Notes under the pieces: model-generated
Databases searched by the model: none
Told to the model about the DNA's origin: nothing
Seen by the model: the letters and a program-made list of their open reading frames with translations, nothing else
Position numbers and translations under genes: made by a program
Shown here: piece by piece, positions 16,637 through 24,157 of the stretch
Layout of the letters: each line of letters starts with the position of its first letter
How positions within the stretch are numbered: position 1 is the stretch's first letter
Assembly: GCA_964195945.1 (NCBI GenBank)
Contig: CAXMRC010000024.1
Span: 1 to 44,451 of the forward strand
Reading direction: 5' to 3'
From: JAAETI01 sp964195945
GTDB taxonomy: Bacteria; Actinomycetota; Acidimicrobiia; Spongiisociales; UBA5794
DNA length: 44,451 nt

Positions 16637-17017
16637 ATGAAGAAGTGGTTTCAACAGACAATCATCGGAGCAGTAGCAGCGGCGCTTGCCTTCAGCGGAT
16701 GCGGCGGCTCGGAACCCGACCGGGATCTGTCAGAGCTTGCGACTCGGGGCCGCGACGTGGCATTGGCGCGGGGTTGCTCCGCATGTCACGGTGAGAACGG
16801 AGAAGGCGGAGTCGGTCCAGCGTGGCAGGGGCTTGCGGGCGGCACCGTTGCGTTGGAGGGGGGAGGTGCTGTGGTCGCCGATGGGGAGTACCTGCGCAGA
16901 GCGATGATTGACCCGCAAGCCGAGGTTGTCGCGGGCGTTACCATAAACATGCCAACTACTGACCTGTCGGAGACCGAGATCACAGCACTTATCGCATATA
17001 TCGAAGAGCTCCGATGA
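16637..17017 (+). CDS. c-type cytochrome lipoprotein
   Basis: A 126-residue small protein with lipobox FSGC (Cys22) and one heme c site CSACH, followed by the Pro/Gly-containing GVGPAWQGL and a distal INMPTTDLSETE whose Met is the expected axial ligand. The C-terminal helix ALIAYIEEL closes a class I cytochrome c fold. This is the general form of cytochrome c domains that donate electrons to oxidases (subunit II-linked type); membrane-tethered electron transfer is the likely role. It begins a four-gene run coupled by ATGA overlaps. I use the ATG at 16637; a TTG twelve bases earlier is in frame. Confidence 0.9.
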   Translation: MKKWFQQTIIGAVAAALAFSGCGGSEPDRDLSELATRGRDVALARGCSACHGENGEGGVGPAWQGLAGGTVALEGGGAVVADGEYLRRAMIDPQAEVVAGVTINMPTTDLSETEITALIAYIEELR

Positions 17018-17604
17018 AGCTAATCGTCGCCACGGTGGTGCTTGTCAGTCTTCTGGCGTCGGCCTGTTCCGCAGCGCCTGCGGAGCTCTCAGGTTTCGTT
17101 CGCGATCCTCGACCCTCAATGCTGGAGGCGTCTCTTCCGGACGCAAGTGCCGGTGGTGCCGAATTCTCTATGCGAGCCCCCGATGGCGATGTTCTAATCG
17201 TCTATTTTGGTTACACGTCTTGCCCAGACGTGTGTCCCACAACCCTCGCCGACGTCCGCTCCGCGCTGCGCGAACTCGGCGATGACGCCGACCGGGTCAC
17301 GGTGGCGATGGCGACGATAGATCCCGGGCGCGACACCGACGAGATCATCAGCGGTTATGTTCAGTCGTTCGTCTCGACCGCACACGGTTTGCGTGCGCAG
17401 GACGACGAGTCGTTGCGTGGCGCCGCTGACGTCTTTGGAGCGGACTACGGCGTCACGGTTACCGATGACGGTGAGTATGAGGTGATCCATACCGCTCACC
17501 TGTACGCGATCGACGATGCCGGGTTGCTCCAGGTGACATGGGCGTTCGGAACCGAGCCGGAAGCTATCGCCAACGATCTTCAAATCCTGTTGAGCTCCGA
17601 ATGA
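17014..17604 (+). CDS. SCO1/SenC copper chaperone lipoprotein
   Basis: A 196-residue thioredoxin-fold protein with lipobox ASAC (Cys18). The copper site is complete: TSCPDVCP (Cys70, Cys74) and the distal His159 in VIHTAHLYAID. SCO proteins deliver copper to the CuA centre of cytochrome c oxidase or keep its cysteines reduced, on the outer face of the membrane. The ATG overlaps the cytochrome stop by 4 bases and the next ATG overlaps its own stop, consistent with one operon for oxidase maturation. Confidence 0.93.
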   Translation: MKLIVATVVLVSLLASACSAAPAELSGFVRDPRPSMLEASLPDASAGGAEFSMRAPDGDVLIVYFGYTSCPDVCPTTLADVRSALRELGDDADRVTVAMATIDPGRDTDEIISGYVQSFVSTAHGLRAQDDESLRGAADVFGADYGVTVTDDGEYEVIHTAHLYAIDDAGLLQVTWAFGTEPEAIANDLQILLSSE

Positions 17605-17972
17605 TCAAGATGATGGCAGGTGTGATGATGGCGGTCGCCCTCCTACTGACTGCGTGCGGGTCAGGTGACCTGGGCCCGTTGTTGCGGGACGATGGCTCCG
17701 ATGCTGCCGCCGATTACTCATATGTGATCCCGGCTGGCGCCGGTGAGGCGATCGATCGAGGCGAGCCACTTGAGATACTTCCCCAGGCGCTAGACGTGCG
17801 AGTTGGAGAGCTATTCGAGTTGATCAATCTGGATGACCGTGGTCACCTCGTCGGGCCCTTCTTTGTTGGCGCAGGTGAGACGCTTCGGCAGCGGTTCAAC
17901 GCCCCTGGGACCTTTATTGGTGCGTGCTCAGTGCACCCGTCGGGCGAACTCATTCTCACCGTGGTGGAATGA
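17601..17972 (+). CDS. cupredoxin-like lipoprotein
   Basis: A 123-residue protein whose ATG overlaps the SCO stop (ATGA). Lipobox LTAC gives Cys19. The C-terminal half is a cupredoxin-like beta sandwich with His82 in RGHLVGPFFV and GTFIGACSVHPSGELI supplying Cys109 and His112. These are positioned as type 1 copper ligands, but the usual Met after the last His is not seen, so it may be a copper carrier rather than a blue electron-transfer site. A longer upstream frame to 17538 overlaps the SCO gene and was not used. Confidence 0.8.
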   Translation: MIKMMAGVMMAVALLLTACGSGDLGPLLRDDGSDAAADYSYVIPAGAGEAIDRGEPLEILPQALDVRVGELFELINLDDRGHLVGPFFVGAGETLRQRFNAPGTFIGACSVHPSGELILTVVE

Positions 17973-18982
17973 TGTTGCGTCGAATTGCGGTTACCGCGGC
18001 GCTTGTCGTGATGTGGTCGATAGTCACGATCTCCATGGCTGTCGCGGACCCTCCTGGGCCGACCGACTACATGAGCGAGGTAACGCAAGTCGATCCCGAC
18101 GACGCCGGCATATCTGTCGACATCGTCGGCGGCGACTCGTTCTTCTTGTTGCGCGTCGATGAAGGCGTATCGGTGGCGGTGGTGGGCTACCAGGGAGAGC
18201 CGTACTTGAGGTTCCTCGCTGACGGAACGGTCGAAGAGAACCAACATGCGCCTTCGAAGTACCTGAACGAGGACCGCTATGCGGTCGGCGAGCTTTCGGA
18301 GGGGGCTGATGCCGATGCAGAGCCCGACTGGCTGATCGTCAGCACAAACGGCTCCTATGCCTGGCATGACCATCGCACTCATTGGATGAATGAAGTGCCC
18401 CCGCCGGGGCGGGCTCCTGGGGACCAGGTTGCAGAGGGTGTGGTGCCGTTGCTGGTCAATGGGGTTGAGGTAGATGTGACGGTGGTGTCGGTGTGGCAGC
18501 AGCCACCGTCTTCACTGCCGGTGGTCGTTGGGTTCACTCTTGGTCTGCTGTTGGCATTTGCGCTGTTTCGCCGCAGCGAGCGCCTGTTGGTTTCGGTGGT
18601 GCTGGCTTTGGCGCTCGCCGCCACCGTCGTGGGTGCGGCAGCATATCTGGCGGTCCCTGCAGAGACGGGCCCACCATGGAGCCTCTGGGTATTTCCCGTG
18701 ACGAGCGGTTTACTGGCGTTGTTGGTCGCCCTTGGAGGCAGCCGCGGAGGGTGGGTCGAGCGACCGCAGCGCAGCCTTATGTTGATTGCAACCCTGGAGT
18801 TGGTGGGCTGGGGAGTCGCCCACTGGGGCTGGTTGTGGCCATCAATTCTGCCGACGACGTTGCCGTATTGGTTTGACCGTTTCGTAGCGAGCACGGTGCT
18901 CGTGGGCGCGATAGGAGCCGCAACTGCCATCCTTGTGGCCGCCGCGGCTCCAACGCGTAGTGTTCGCAGCGGAATCCTCTAA
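17969..18982 (+). CDS. multi-pass membrane protein with extracellular His motif, copper operon
   Basis: A 337-residue protein whose ATG overlaps the cupredoxin stop. It has a signal peptide (1-26, ending VADP), an exported domain of about 150 residues containing the cluster AWHDHRTHWM (His133, His135, His138, Met140), then six or so membrane helices from about residue 165 to the end (VVVGFTLGLLLAFALF, VSVVLALALAATVVGAA, and so on). The HxHxxHxM cluster looks like a copper site by composition and by operon context (cytochrome c, SCO, cupredoxin). I do not recognise a named family; copper transfer across or at the membrane is inference. It converges with a PCuAC gene, sharing 4 bases. Confidence 0.75.
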   Translation: MMLRRIAVTAALVVMWSIVTISMAVADPPGPTDYMSEVTQVDPDDAGISVDIVGGDSFFLLRVDEGVSVAVVGYQGEPYLRFLADGTVEENQHAPSKYLNEDRYAVGELSEGADADAEPDWLIVSTNGSYAWHDHRTHWMNEVPPPGRAPGDQVAEGVVPLLVNGVEVDVTVVSVWQQPPSSLPVVVGFTLGLLLAFALFRRSERLLVSVVLALALAATVVGAAAYLAVPAETGPPWSLWVFPVTSGLLALLVALGGSRGGWVERPQRSLMLIATLELVGWGVAHWGWLWPSILPTTLPYWFDRFVASTVLVGAIGAATAILVAAAAPTRSVRSGIL

Positions 18983-19437
18983 GGAGCGTCCTCGCGGACC
19001 TCAACTTCGACGACCTGCACGCCTCCATTCTGGAAAGTGAGAGTGATGTCGAACTTCTGGCCGATTTCGAGCGGAGCCGAGATGTCGAGCAACATGATGT
19101 GGTACCCGCCAGGCTCTAGGCTGACGGTCTCGCCTGCGGGTAGGGCAATCTCGCCGACCTCGCGCATCATCATGGCACCACCAGCGCCCTCGTCATCGCT
19201 CGATTCGTCGACCGGAGCAGTCTCATGGACCTCAACAGTCCCGGCGATTGATGCCGCGACGCTAACGCCGACCAGTCGGTCTTCGCTGTCGCTGGACAGA
19301 TCCATGTAGACAGCGCCAGCGTTGGCCATCATCGGGCTGCTGCGAGCCCAGGGATCGTCGATGGCTACCCCTTCGTCACCGCCACATCCTGCCGCTACCA
19401 AAGCCAAGGTAGCGAACAAAAGAAACAACCTTCGCAC
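18979..19437 (-). CDS. PCuAC copper chaperone lipoprotein (first copy)
   Basis: A 152-residue periplasm-side Cu(I) chaperone of the PCuAC family. The GTG at 19437 has GGAGG six bases before it and precedes a lipoprotein signal with lipobox AAGC (Cys18). Copper ligands are His71 (VEVHET), Met89-Met91 (AMMMREV), His113 and Met115 (GYHIM). Met91 to His113 has the canonical 21-residue spacing, while His71 to Met91 is lengthened by an acidic insertion (DESSDDEGAGG). Family members pass copper to CuA with SCO. It is convergent with the membrane-protein gene, consistent with a shared copper task. Confidence 0.9.
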   Translation of the reverse strand: MRRLFLLFATLALVAAGCGGDEGVAIDDPWARSSPMMANAGAVYMDLSSDSEDRLVGVSVAASIAGTVEVHETAPVDESSDDEGAGGAMMMREVGEIALPAGETVSLEPGGYHIMLLDISAPLEIGQKFDITLTFQNGGVQVVEVEVREDAP

Positions 19438-19520
19438 TTCTTCCTCCCACACATCAATCGTCGTGCTTGTCAGGAGAGTTGTCGGCGACGCTGCCGATCT
19501 AGTTCCCAAGAATTCTCGGG

Positions 19521-19977
19521 CTACGCCTCGGTGGCGAACCCGAGCGCATCGTTGTTGACGAGTTGTTGGCGGGCTCGAGCCACCCGGGACCGAATAGTCC
19601 CGATCGGACAGCCGACGGTGGCAGCGGCTTCTTCATACGACAACCCGACCAGTTGGGTGAGCACAAATGCGGTTCGTCGTTTGTCATCGAGGTCGCTCGT
19701 CGAGACGTCTGCTTCTGATTTCACGTCGAGTGGCGTCGGCGCAGACTCGCCTTGCGATTGACAACAACCAGGCGCGTGCGGAACCGTCGCCGCGGAAGCG
19801 GTGGATGGAGCCAAGGGCTCTGGTGTAAGTCTCTTGGGCGAGATCGTCAGGGTCCGATGGCTTGCCGAGGTAGCGGCACACCCCGAGCACGTCGGACAGT
19901 GTTTCTGCAACGAATTTGTCCAGAGCGGAGCGGTCCCCGGTTTTGGCGCGCATCGCCAACACAGTCACATGATCCAT
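19521..19977 (-). pseudogene. ECF sigma factor split by a one-base frameshift
   Basis: The upstream frame, from ATG 19977, gives sigma region 2: LGKPSDPDDLAQETYTRAL, then SARAWLLSIARRVCADATRR, and stops at TGA 19684-19686. Region 4 (TAFVLTQLVGLSYEEAA, then GCPIGTIRSRVARAR) is in a second frame ending at 19521. The whole interval is 457 bases, one base over a multiple of three, so removal of one base would join the regions into about 151 residues. The linker would be unusually short. Causes to weigh are a sequencing error, a real inactivating mutation, or a +1 ribosomal frameshift at the CGA-TGA-C position, which would give ERPR-DKRR. It is divergent from the zinc anti-sigma gene. Confidence 0.75.
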
Positions 19978-19997
19978 GAGTGCAGTGTTCCACGCCG

Positions 19998-20026
19998 GGA
20001 ACCGTTGTGGCAACTAGTGCGACAAT
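19998..20026 (+). promoter_or_regulatory. candidate ECF-type promoter for the anti-sigma gene
   Basis: GGAACC (19998-20003) resembles the ECF -35 element (GGAAC). A 17-base spacer leads to GACAAT (20021-20026), and the GTG start at 20033 lies six bases further, so the transcript would begin at or near the start codon (leaderless). This would give self-regulation by the divergent sigma factor. Prediction by eye only. Confidence 0.4.
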
Positions 20027-20032
20027 ACAGAT

Positions 20033-20626
20033 GTGAACTGTGATGTCGCCCGTGTAGAGATCTCGTCGGCAATCGACGCCGGCGTTGCTGTGTCCACCGA
20101 TGTCGAGGAGCATATTTCGAGCTGCCCGGCGTGCAGACATTGGCGGGAGGGAGCTCACCAGTTGCGACGGGCAACACTGCGATCGGTATCGGCCACGGCT
20201 TCGTCAGAGCTGAGGGTGTCTGCGCTCCCGCATCGGTTCGCAATGCATCGGTGGATTCGTGTCGCACTGGGTTGGGCCGGGTTGTTGTTGGTTGTGTGGA
20301 ATGTCGTGGATATGTTCTCAGCAGGCTCAGGGGCAGCAATCCATCTCGAGCGCCATCGGGCCGCTTTCGCCGTGGCGCTTGGCCTGGCTTTCCTCTTTGT
20401 GGCCTGGAGGCCAGATCGTGCCTACGGAATGGTGCCGTTTGCGGCGACGTTCACGTTTGCGTTGAGCGTGTCGGCTGTGATTGATGTCGTAAATGGAGCC
20501 ACTACCTTGCTTCGCGAGTCGGCCCACTTGATCGAGATCCTGGGTCTTGTGCTCTTGTGGACCCTCGGCTTTGCGGTTGGTCCCGGCCGGCAAAAGCATC
20601 AGTCGGACGGGTTGGCCCAGGTTTAG
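20033..20626 (+). CDS. zinc-finger anti-sigma-type membrane protein
   Basis: A 197-residue protein opening with a zinc-binding anti-sigma pattern, His27-x3-Cys31-x2-Cys34 (HISSCPAC), followed by a basic stretch (RHWREGAHQLRR). Four or so membrane helices occupy about 75-190 (WIRVALGWAGLLLVVWNV, AFAVALGLAFLFVAW, VPFAATFTFALSVSAVI, IEILGLVLLWTLGFAV). The likely job is to hold the divergent ECF sigma at the membrane until a copper or redox signal releases it; the zinc finger is seen, the signal is inference. The gene ends 4 bases into the convergent second PCuAC gene. Confidence 0.75.
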   Translation: MNCDVARVEISSAIDAGVAVSTDVEEHISSCPACRHWREGAHQLRRATLRSVSATASSELRVSALPHRFAMHRWIRVALGWAGLLLVVWNVVDMFSAGSGAAIHLERHRAAFAVALGLAFLFVAWRPDRAYGMVPFAATFTFALSVSAVIDVVNGATTLLRESAHLIEILGLVLLWTLGFAVGPGRQKHQSDGLAQV

Positions 20627-21063
20627 CGATTGGTGACAACCGTGGTGATCGCGATGTCACCTGCAGATTCGAGGGTGACGGTCAGGTCGAGTTCCTCTCC
20701 CGCCGCAAAAGGACTGGTGGGCGCAATACACATGACGTGCAGCGCCCCTGGGATCATCTCGAGCGTCGCGCCGGCGGGAATGTTGAGGGCCTCGGGTTCT
20801 GCCAATCGCATTCTCATCACCCGGTTCTCGTCGAATTGGGTGGCGTGCAATTCGACGGCGCCGCATCGATTTGTGCTTACAGAGACGAGTCGATCATCGT
20901 TCTGGGTTCCGTTAGCAATCGTGAGGTACACCACTGCAGCCTGCGCCCCGGGAGGCGTGGTCGGAGCCCAAGAATCGGTGACCTCCAGGAGGCCACTGCC
21001 GCTCGAGCACGATGTGGCGAGCAGTGCAGCCAGTGTCAGTAGATAGAGGGGGCGATTGCGCAT
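20623..21063 (-). CDS. PCuAC copper chaperone lipoprotein (second copy)
   Basis: A 146-residue PCuAC-family protein. The ATG at 21063 precedes a lipoprotein signal with lipobox ATSC (Cys19); the longer frame to 21282 would run into the catalase gene and is rejected. Copper ligands are His73 (VELHATQ), Met83 and Met85 (RVMRMRL), His109 and Met111 (ALHVM), with spacing a little off the canonical H-x10-M-x21-H-x-M. It differs strongly from the first copy (18979-19437), so it is an old paralogue. It lies just downstream of katA on the same strand. Confidence 0.87.
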   Translation of the reverse strand: MRNRPLYLLTLAALLATSCSSGSGLLEVTDSWAPTTPPGAQAAVVYLTIANGTQNDDRLVSVSTNRCGAVELHATQFDENRVMRMRLAEPEALNIPAGATLEMIPGALHVMCIAPTSPFAAGEELDLTVTLESAGDIAITTVVTNR

Positions 21064-21145
21064 TTGCTGCACGCTAACCGATTGCTTCGGGAACCTATGA
21101 GAGCCAGGCGTTACCGCCCGGCCCTCACAGTTTGATGTTTGGTCG

Positions 21146-22609
21146 CTATCCGCGCAGTGCCTGCACTGCTGCTTCGATCCGGGTTCCGTACTCCGCATCC
21201 GCGTTCCGAAATTGTGCGACGGACCGTGCCACGATGCCTTCGCCGATAGCGGTCTTTTGCACCCCGGCAAGGGAGCCGGCAATCGAAGCGACGAGTCGGT
21301 CCTTCTCGTCGTCGGTCATGAGCCTGTAGAGCGCACCTGCCTGGGTGAAATCATCACCATCGTGGTGTTCCCACTCGTGGCTACCGGAGAGCCCGTGCAC
21401 CTCGACGGAGGCATAGAGAGCCTCTCCGCTCTCCGCCGGGCCGGAGAAGCTATTCGGCTCGTAGTTCTTCTCGTTGCCGTGATTGCCGTCAAACCGCATT
21501 GAGCCGTCGCGGCCGTAGTTGTCGGCTTCTGCGGCATGCGGACGGTTCACCGGGAGTTGGGTGTGATTGACCCCGAGTCGATACCGATGGGCATCGCCGT
21601 ACGCGAACAATCGTCCTTGGAGCATCTTGTCCGGTGATGGGCCGATGCCGGGGACGAAGTGCCCCGGGTCGAATCCCGCCTGTTCGACATCGGAGAAGTA
21701 GTTGTCCGGGTTGCGGTCCAGGACGAGCTTCCCAACGTCGAGTAGCGGATAGTCGGCATGTGGCCAGACTTTGGTGAGATCGAACGGGTTGACCCCGTAG
21801 TCGGCGGCCTCGGCCACCGGCATGATCTGGACTTTCAGGCTCCAGCTTGGATAGTTGCCGGAATCGATGGCCTGCTGCAGGTCGGTCGTGTGCGATTCAG
21901 GGTTCTCCCCGGCGACAATCGCGGCAGCGTCATTGTCGAGGCATTCGATGCCCTGATCCGTTTTGAAGTGGTACTTCACCCAGAACGCATCTCCGGCGGC
22001 GTTCACCCACTGGAAAGTGTGGGATCCGTAGCCGTTCATGTTGCGGTAGGTGGCGGGGATGCCCCGGTCTCCGAAGAGCCACGTGAACATGTGGGTGGCT
22101 TCGGGGGAGAGGGAGAAGAAATCCCACACGTTGTCGGGTTCCTGCACATTGCTGTGGGGATCTGGTTTTTGCGAGTGGATGAAGTCGGGGAACTTCAGTG
22201 GATCACGGATAAAGAAGATGGGTGTGTTGTTGCCGGTCAGGTCGTAGTTGCCATCCTCCGTGTAAAACTTGACTGCGAACCCACGCGGATCCCGGACCGC
22301 CTCGGGGGCGCCCCGGCTGCCCGCAACAGTGGAGAACCGGGCGAAAGTCTCGGTGCGCTTGCCAACTTCGGAGAGAAATTTGGCCTTGGTCCATTGGCTG
22401 ACATCGTTGGTTACCTCGAAGTAGCCGTGGGCGCCCGAGCCGCGGGCGTGCACAATCCGTTCTGGTATCCGTTCCCGGTTGAACCGTGCCAGCTTCTCGG
22501 TGAGGTGCTGGTCCTGCAGCAGGACCGGGCCTCCGGACCCCGCGGTTTGTGAGTTCTGGTTGTCGCCGACCGGTGCGCCCGATTCGGTGGTGAGCCTTCG
22601 TTCGCTCAT
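21146..22609 (-). CDS. katA: catalase, small-subunit heme type
   Basis: A 487-residue monofunctional heme catalase, within the size range of clade 3 small-subunit enzymes. It breaks hydrogen peroxide into water and oxygen in the cytosol. Catalytic His54 (IVHARGSGAHG), Asn127 (DLTGNNTPIFF) and the proximal heme ligand Tyr337 (RLFAYGDAHRYRLG) are all in place; the usual core RFSTVAGSRG is intact. AGAGG lies before the ATG. It is divergent from a Fur-family regulator gene, the typical arrangement for peroxide-responsive control. Confidence 0.97.
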   Translation of the reverse strand: MSERRLTTESGAPVGDNQNSQTAGSGGPVLLQDQHLTEKLARFNRERIPERIVHARGSGAHGYFEVTNDVSQWTKAKFLSEVGKRTETFARFSTVAGSRGAPEAVRDPRGFAVKFYTEDGNYDLTGNNTPIFFIRDPLKFPDFIHSQKPDPHSNVQEPDNVWDFFSLSPEATHMFTWLFGDRGIPATYRNMNGYGSHTFQWVNAAGDAFWVKYHFKTDQGIECLDNDAAAIVAGENPESHTTDLQQAIDSGNYPSWSLKVQIMPVAEAADYGVNPFDLTKVWPHADYPLLDVGKLVLDRNPDNYFSDVEQAGFDPGHFVPGIGPSPDKMLQGRLFAYGDAHRYRLGVNHTQLPVNRPHAAEADNYGRDGSMRFDGNHGNEKNYEPNSFSGPAESGEALYASVEVHGLSGSHEWEHHDGDDFTQAGALYRLMTDDEKDRLVASIAGSLAGVQKTAIGEGIVARSVAQFRNADAEYGTRIEAAVQALRG

Positions 22610-22778
22610 GCCGGTACCTCTTTCCGTAGACAGTGCTTTTCGTTATTGCGACAAAGTCTAATATGGGCTGCAATGCAAATGCTGAGGGTGCCGAAGCGGA
22701 GGCAAACCCCCTATCGTCACTGTACACCTCCCCAAGGTCGGGCAATCAGCTGCTATTTACGGGAACCCGGGAAGCACC
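22610..22778. promoter_or_regulatory. katA / fur-type divergent promoter region with candidate operator
   Basis: The 169-base gap between the two divergent start codons contains the short palindrome GAC-AAA-GTC (22650-22658) inside an AT-rich stretch (TTATTGCGACAAAGTCTAATAT). The AT-rich block is the only such stretch in this gap. A Fur/PerR-type box is plausible here; the match to known actinobacterial boxes is not exact, so the call is tentative. Confidence 0.4.
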
Positions 22779-23213
22779 ATGAACGCCACAAGTCACAGAG
22801 ATCCAACATGGGAATCCCAACTGCGGGAGGCGGGGCTTAGGGTGACCCGCCCCCGTGTCATGATTCTCGAGCTGATGGAAGGTATCGGCGGTCATCACTC
22901 GGCAGAGGGCATCAATGCGATGCTGACCACCGCCGGTACGCCGCTTACTAGAGGGACCGTATACAACGTTCTCGATGATCTGGTTGGTGTGGGCCTAGCG
23001 ATGAGCGCAGACCATGGTCCGGGAACTGCAATGTACGAGATTGCCGAGCACTGGCATCATCACTTCGTATGCCGCCAATGTGCGGCGATCATCGATATCC
23101 CTTGTGTCGTAGGAGAGAAGCCGTGCCTTCATGCGGAGCTTCCGGGAGCTGATATCGACGAGGCTCAGATCATCTTTCGTGGGATCTGCCCCAACTGCTC
23201 TGCCAAGCGATAG
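22779..23213 (+). CDS. Fur-family regulator, PerR/FurA type
   Basis: A 144-residue Fur-family repressor. The N-terminal winged helix (GLRVTRPRVMILELM, GTPLTRGTVYNVLDDL) is followed by the metal-binding C-terminal half: EHWHHHFVCRQC and the second Cys pair CPNCSAKR, giving the structural zinc site C-x2-C ... C-x2-C. Placement next to katA suggests a peroxide-sensing (PerR/FurA-like) role, in which metal-catalysed His oxidation releases the repressor. Zinc or iron sensing cannot be ruled out from sequence alone. A ribosome site GGGAAG lies before the ATG, and the next gene starts 3 bases after the stop. Confidence 0.9.
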   Translation: MNATSHRDPTWESQLREAGLRVTRPRVMILELMEGIGGHHSAEGINAMLTTAGTPLTRGTVYNVLDDLVGVGLAMSADHGPGTAMYEIAEHWHHHFVCRQCAAIIDIPCVVGEKPCLHAELPGADIDEAQIIFRGICPNCSAKR

Positions 23214-23216
23214 GCG

Positions 23217-24089
23217 ATGAGCACCAACAAACCTCGCCTTGGCTTTGGAGGGCTGGCCACGATCGATCTGGTTCATTTTGCAGACGAGCTTCCGTCCATC
23301 GGCCAGAAGGCGACGGCCGACGCTTCGTTGCTCGATGTGGGCGGCCCCGCGGCGAACGCGGCAATAGCTGCAGCCCTGCTGGGGAGCAACACCACTTTGC
23401 ACACAGTGCTCGGCGCAGGCCCTATGTCAGCGTTTGCCAGAAGCATCTTGGTAAGTCACGGGGTGGAGACAGTTGATCACGCACCGGCCGTTGATCTGCC
23501 GATGGCAAGCATCTGGGTGGATGGGTCGGGGGACAGAACGATTCTCTCAACAGTCAACAAACGATCCGAGGTACGAGCGCATGGGGACCGGTTGGCGCTC
23601 GATGATGGTGGCGCGGTTCTGCTCGATGGGCACTACCCGGATCTGCAAGTGACGATGGCGCGAGCGGCCGCGAGCGCCGGCATTCGGGTGGTCCTGGACT
23701 GCGGTCGCTGGAGGCCCGTCTATGCCGAATTGTTGCCCCTTGCCGCTGACGTGATCATGACTGCCACATTCCGGCCACCGCAGATGTCGGCTTTGTCGGC
23801 AGCGGAAACGGTTCAGGCTATCTACGACGAGTATCAGCTGAGCTTGTGTGCGATGAGCCGCGGTCCGGACGCGATTCTGCTGGTCGATGAATCAGGGTAT
23901 GCAGAGTTCCAGGTGCCCCACGTCGACGCCATCGACACCATGGGTGCCGGGGATGTTCTTCACGGCGCCTATGTGCACTACCGATACGGGCAACGCTTGG
24001 ATGGGCGTACGGCGTTGCACCGAGCTGCCCGCGTTGCCAGCCATTCGTGTCAGTTCCGCGGTGCCCGAGGCATAGCCGACTCTGAGTAG
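23217..24089 (+). CDS. PfkB-family carbohydrate kinase
   Basis: A 290-residue ribokinase/PfkB-fold kinase. The signature DTMGAGDVLHGAY near residue 240 supplies the catalytic Asp and anion hole; the N-terminal GGLATIDLVHFADELP and the GGPAANAAIAAALLG loop (about 42-56) are the usual substrate side. It phosphorylates a sugar or nucleoside; the exact substrate is not predictable. The start lies 3 bases after the Fur-type stop without a clear ribosome site, suggesting translational coupling, which is an unusual partnership for a regulator. Confidence 0.88.
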   Translation: MSTNKPRLGFGGLATIDLVHFADELPSIGQKATADASLLDVGGPAANAAIAAALLGSNTTLHTVLGAGPMSAFARSILVSHGVETVDHAPAVDLPMASIWVDGSGDRTILSTVNKRSEVRAHGDRLALDDGGAVLLDGHYPDLQVTMARAAASAGIRVVLDCGRWRPVYAELLPLAADVIMTATFRPPQMSALSAAETVQAIYDEYQLSLCAMSRGPDAILLVDESGYAEFQVPHVDAIDTMGAGDVLHGAYVHYRYGQRLDGRTALHRAARVASHSCQFRGARGIADSE

Positions 24090-24157
24090 TGCCCATGGAC
24101 GGCGGCCGAGGAGACCAATACTCTCTGTGACGAATAACTCACAAGGAGTGGTCGGAA

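Noticed and set aside
21758..22552. 264-codon plus-strand frame opposite catalase
   Set aside because: Antisense to a complete, conserved katA; the sequence has no recognisable domain.
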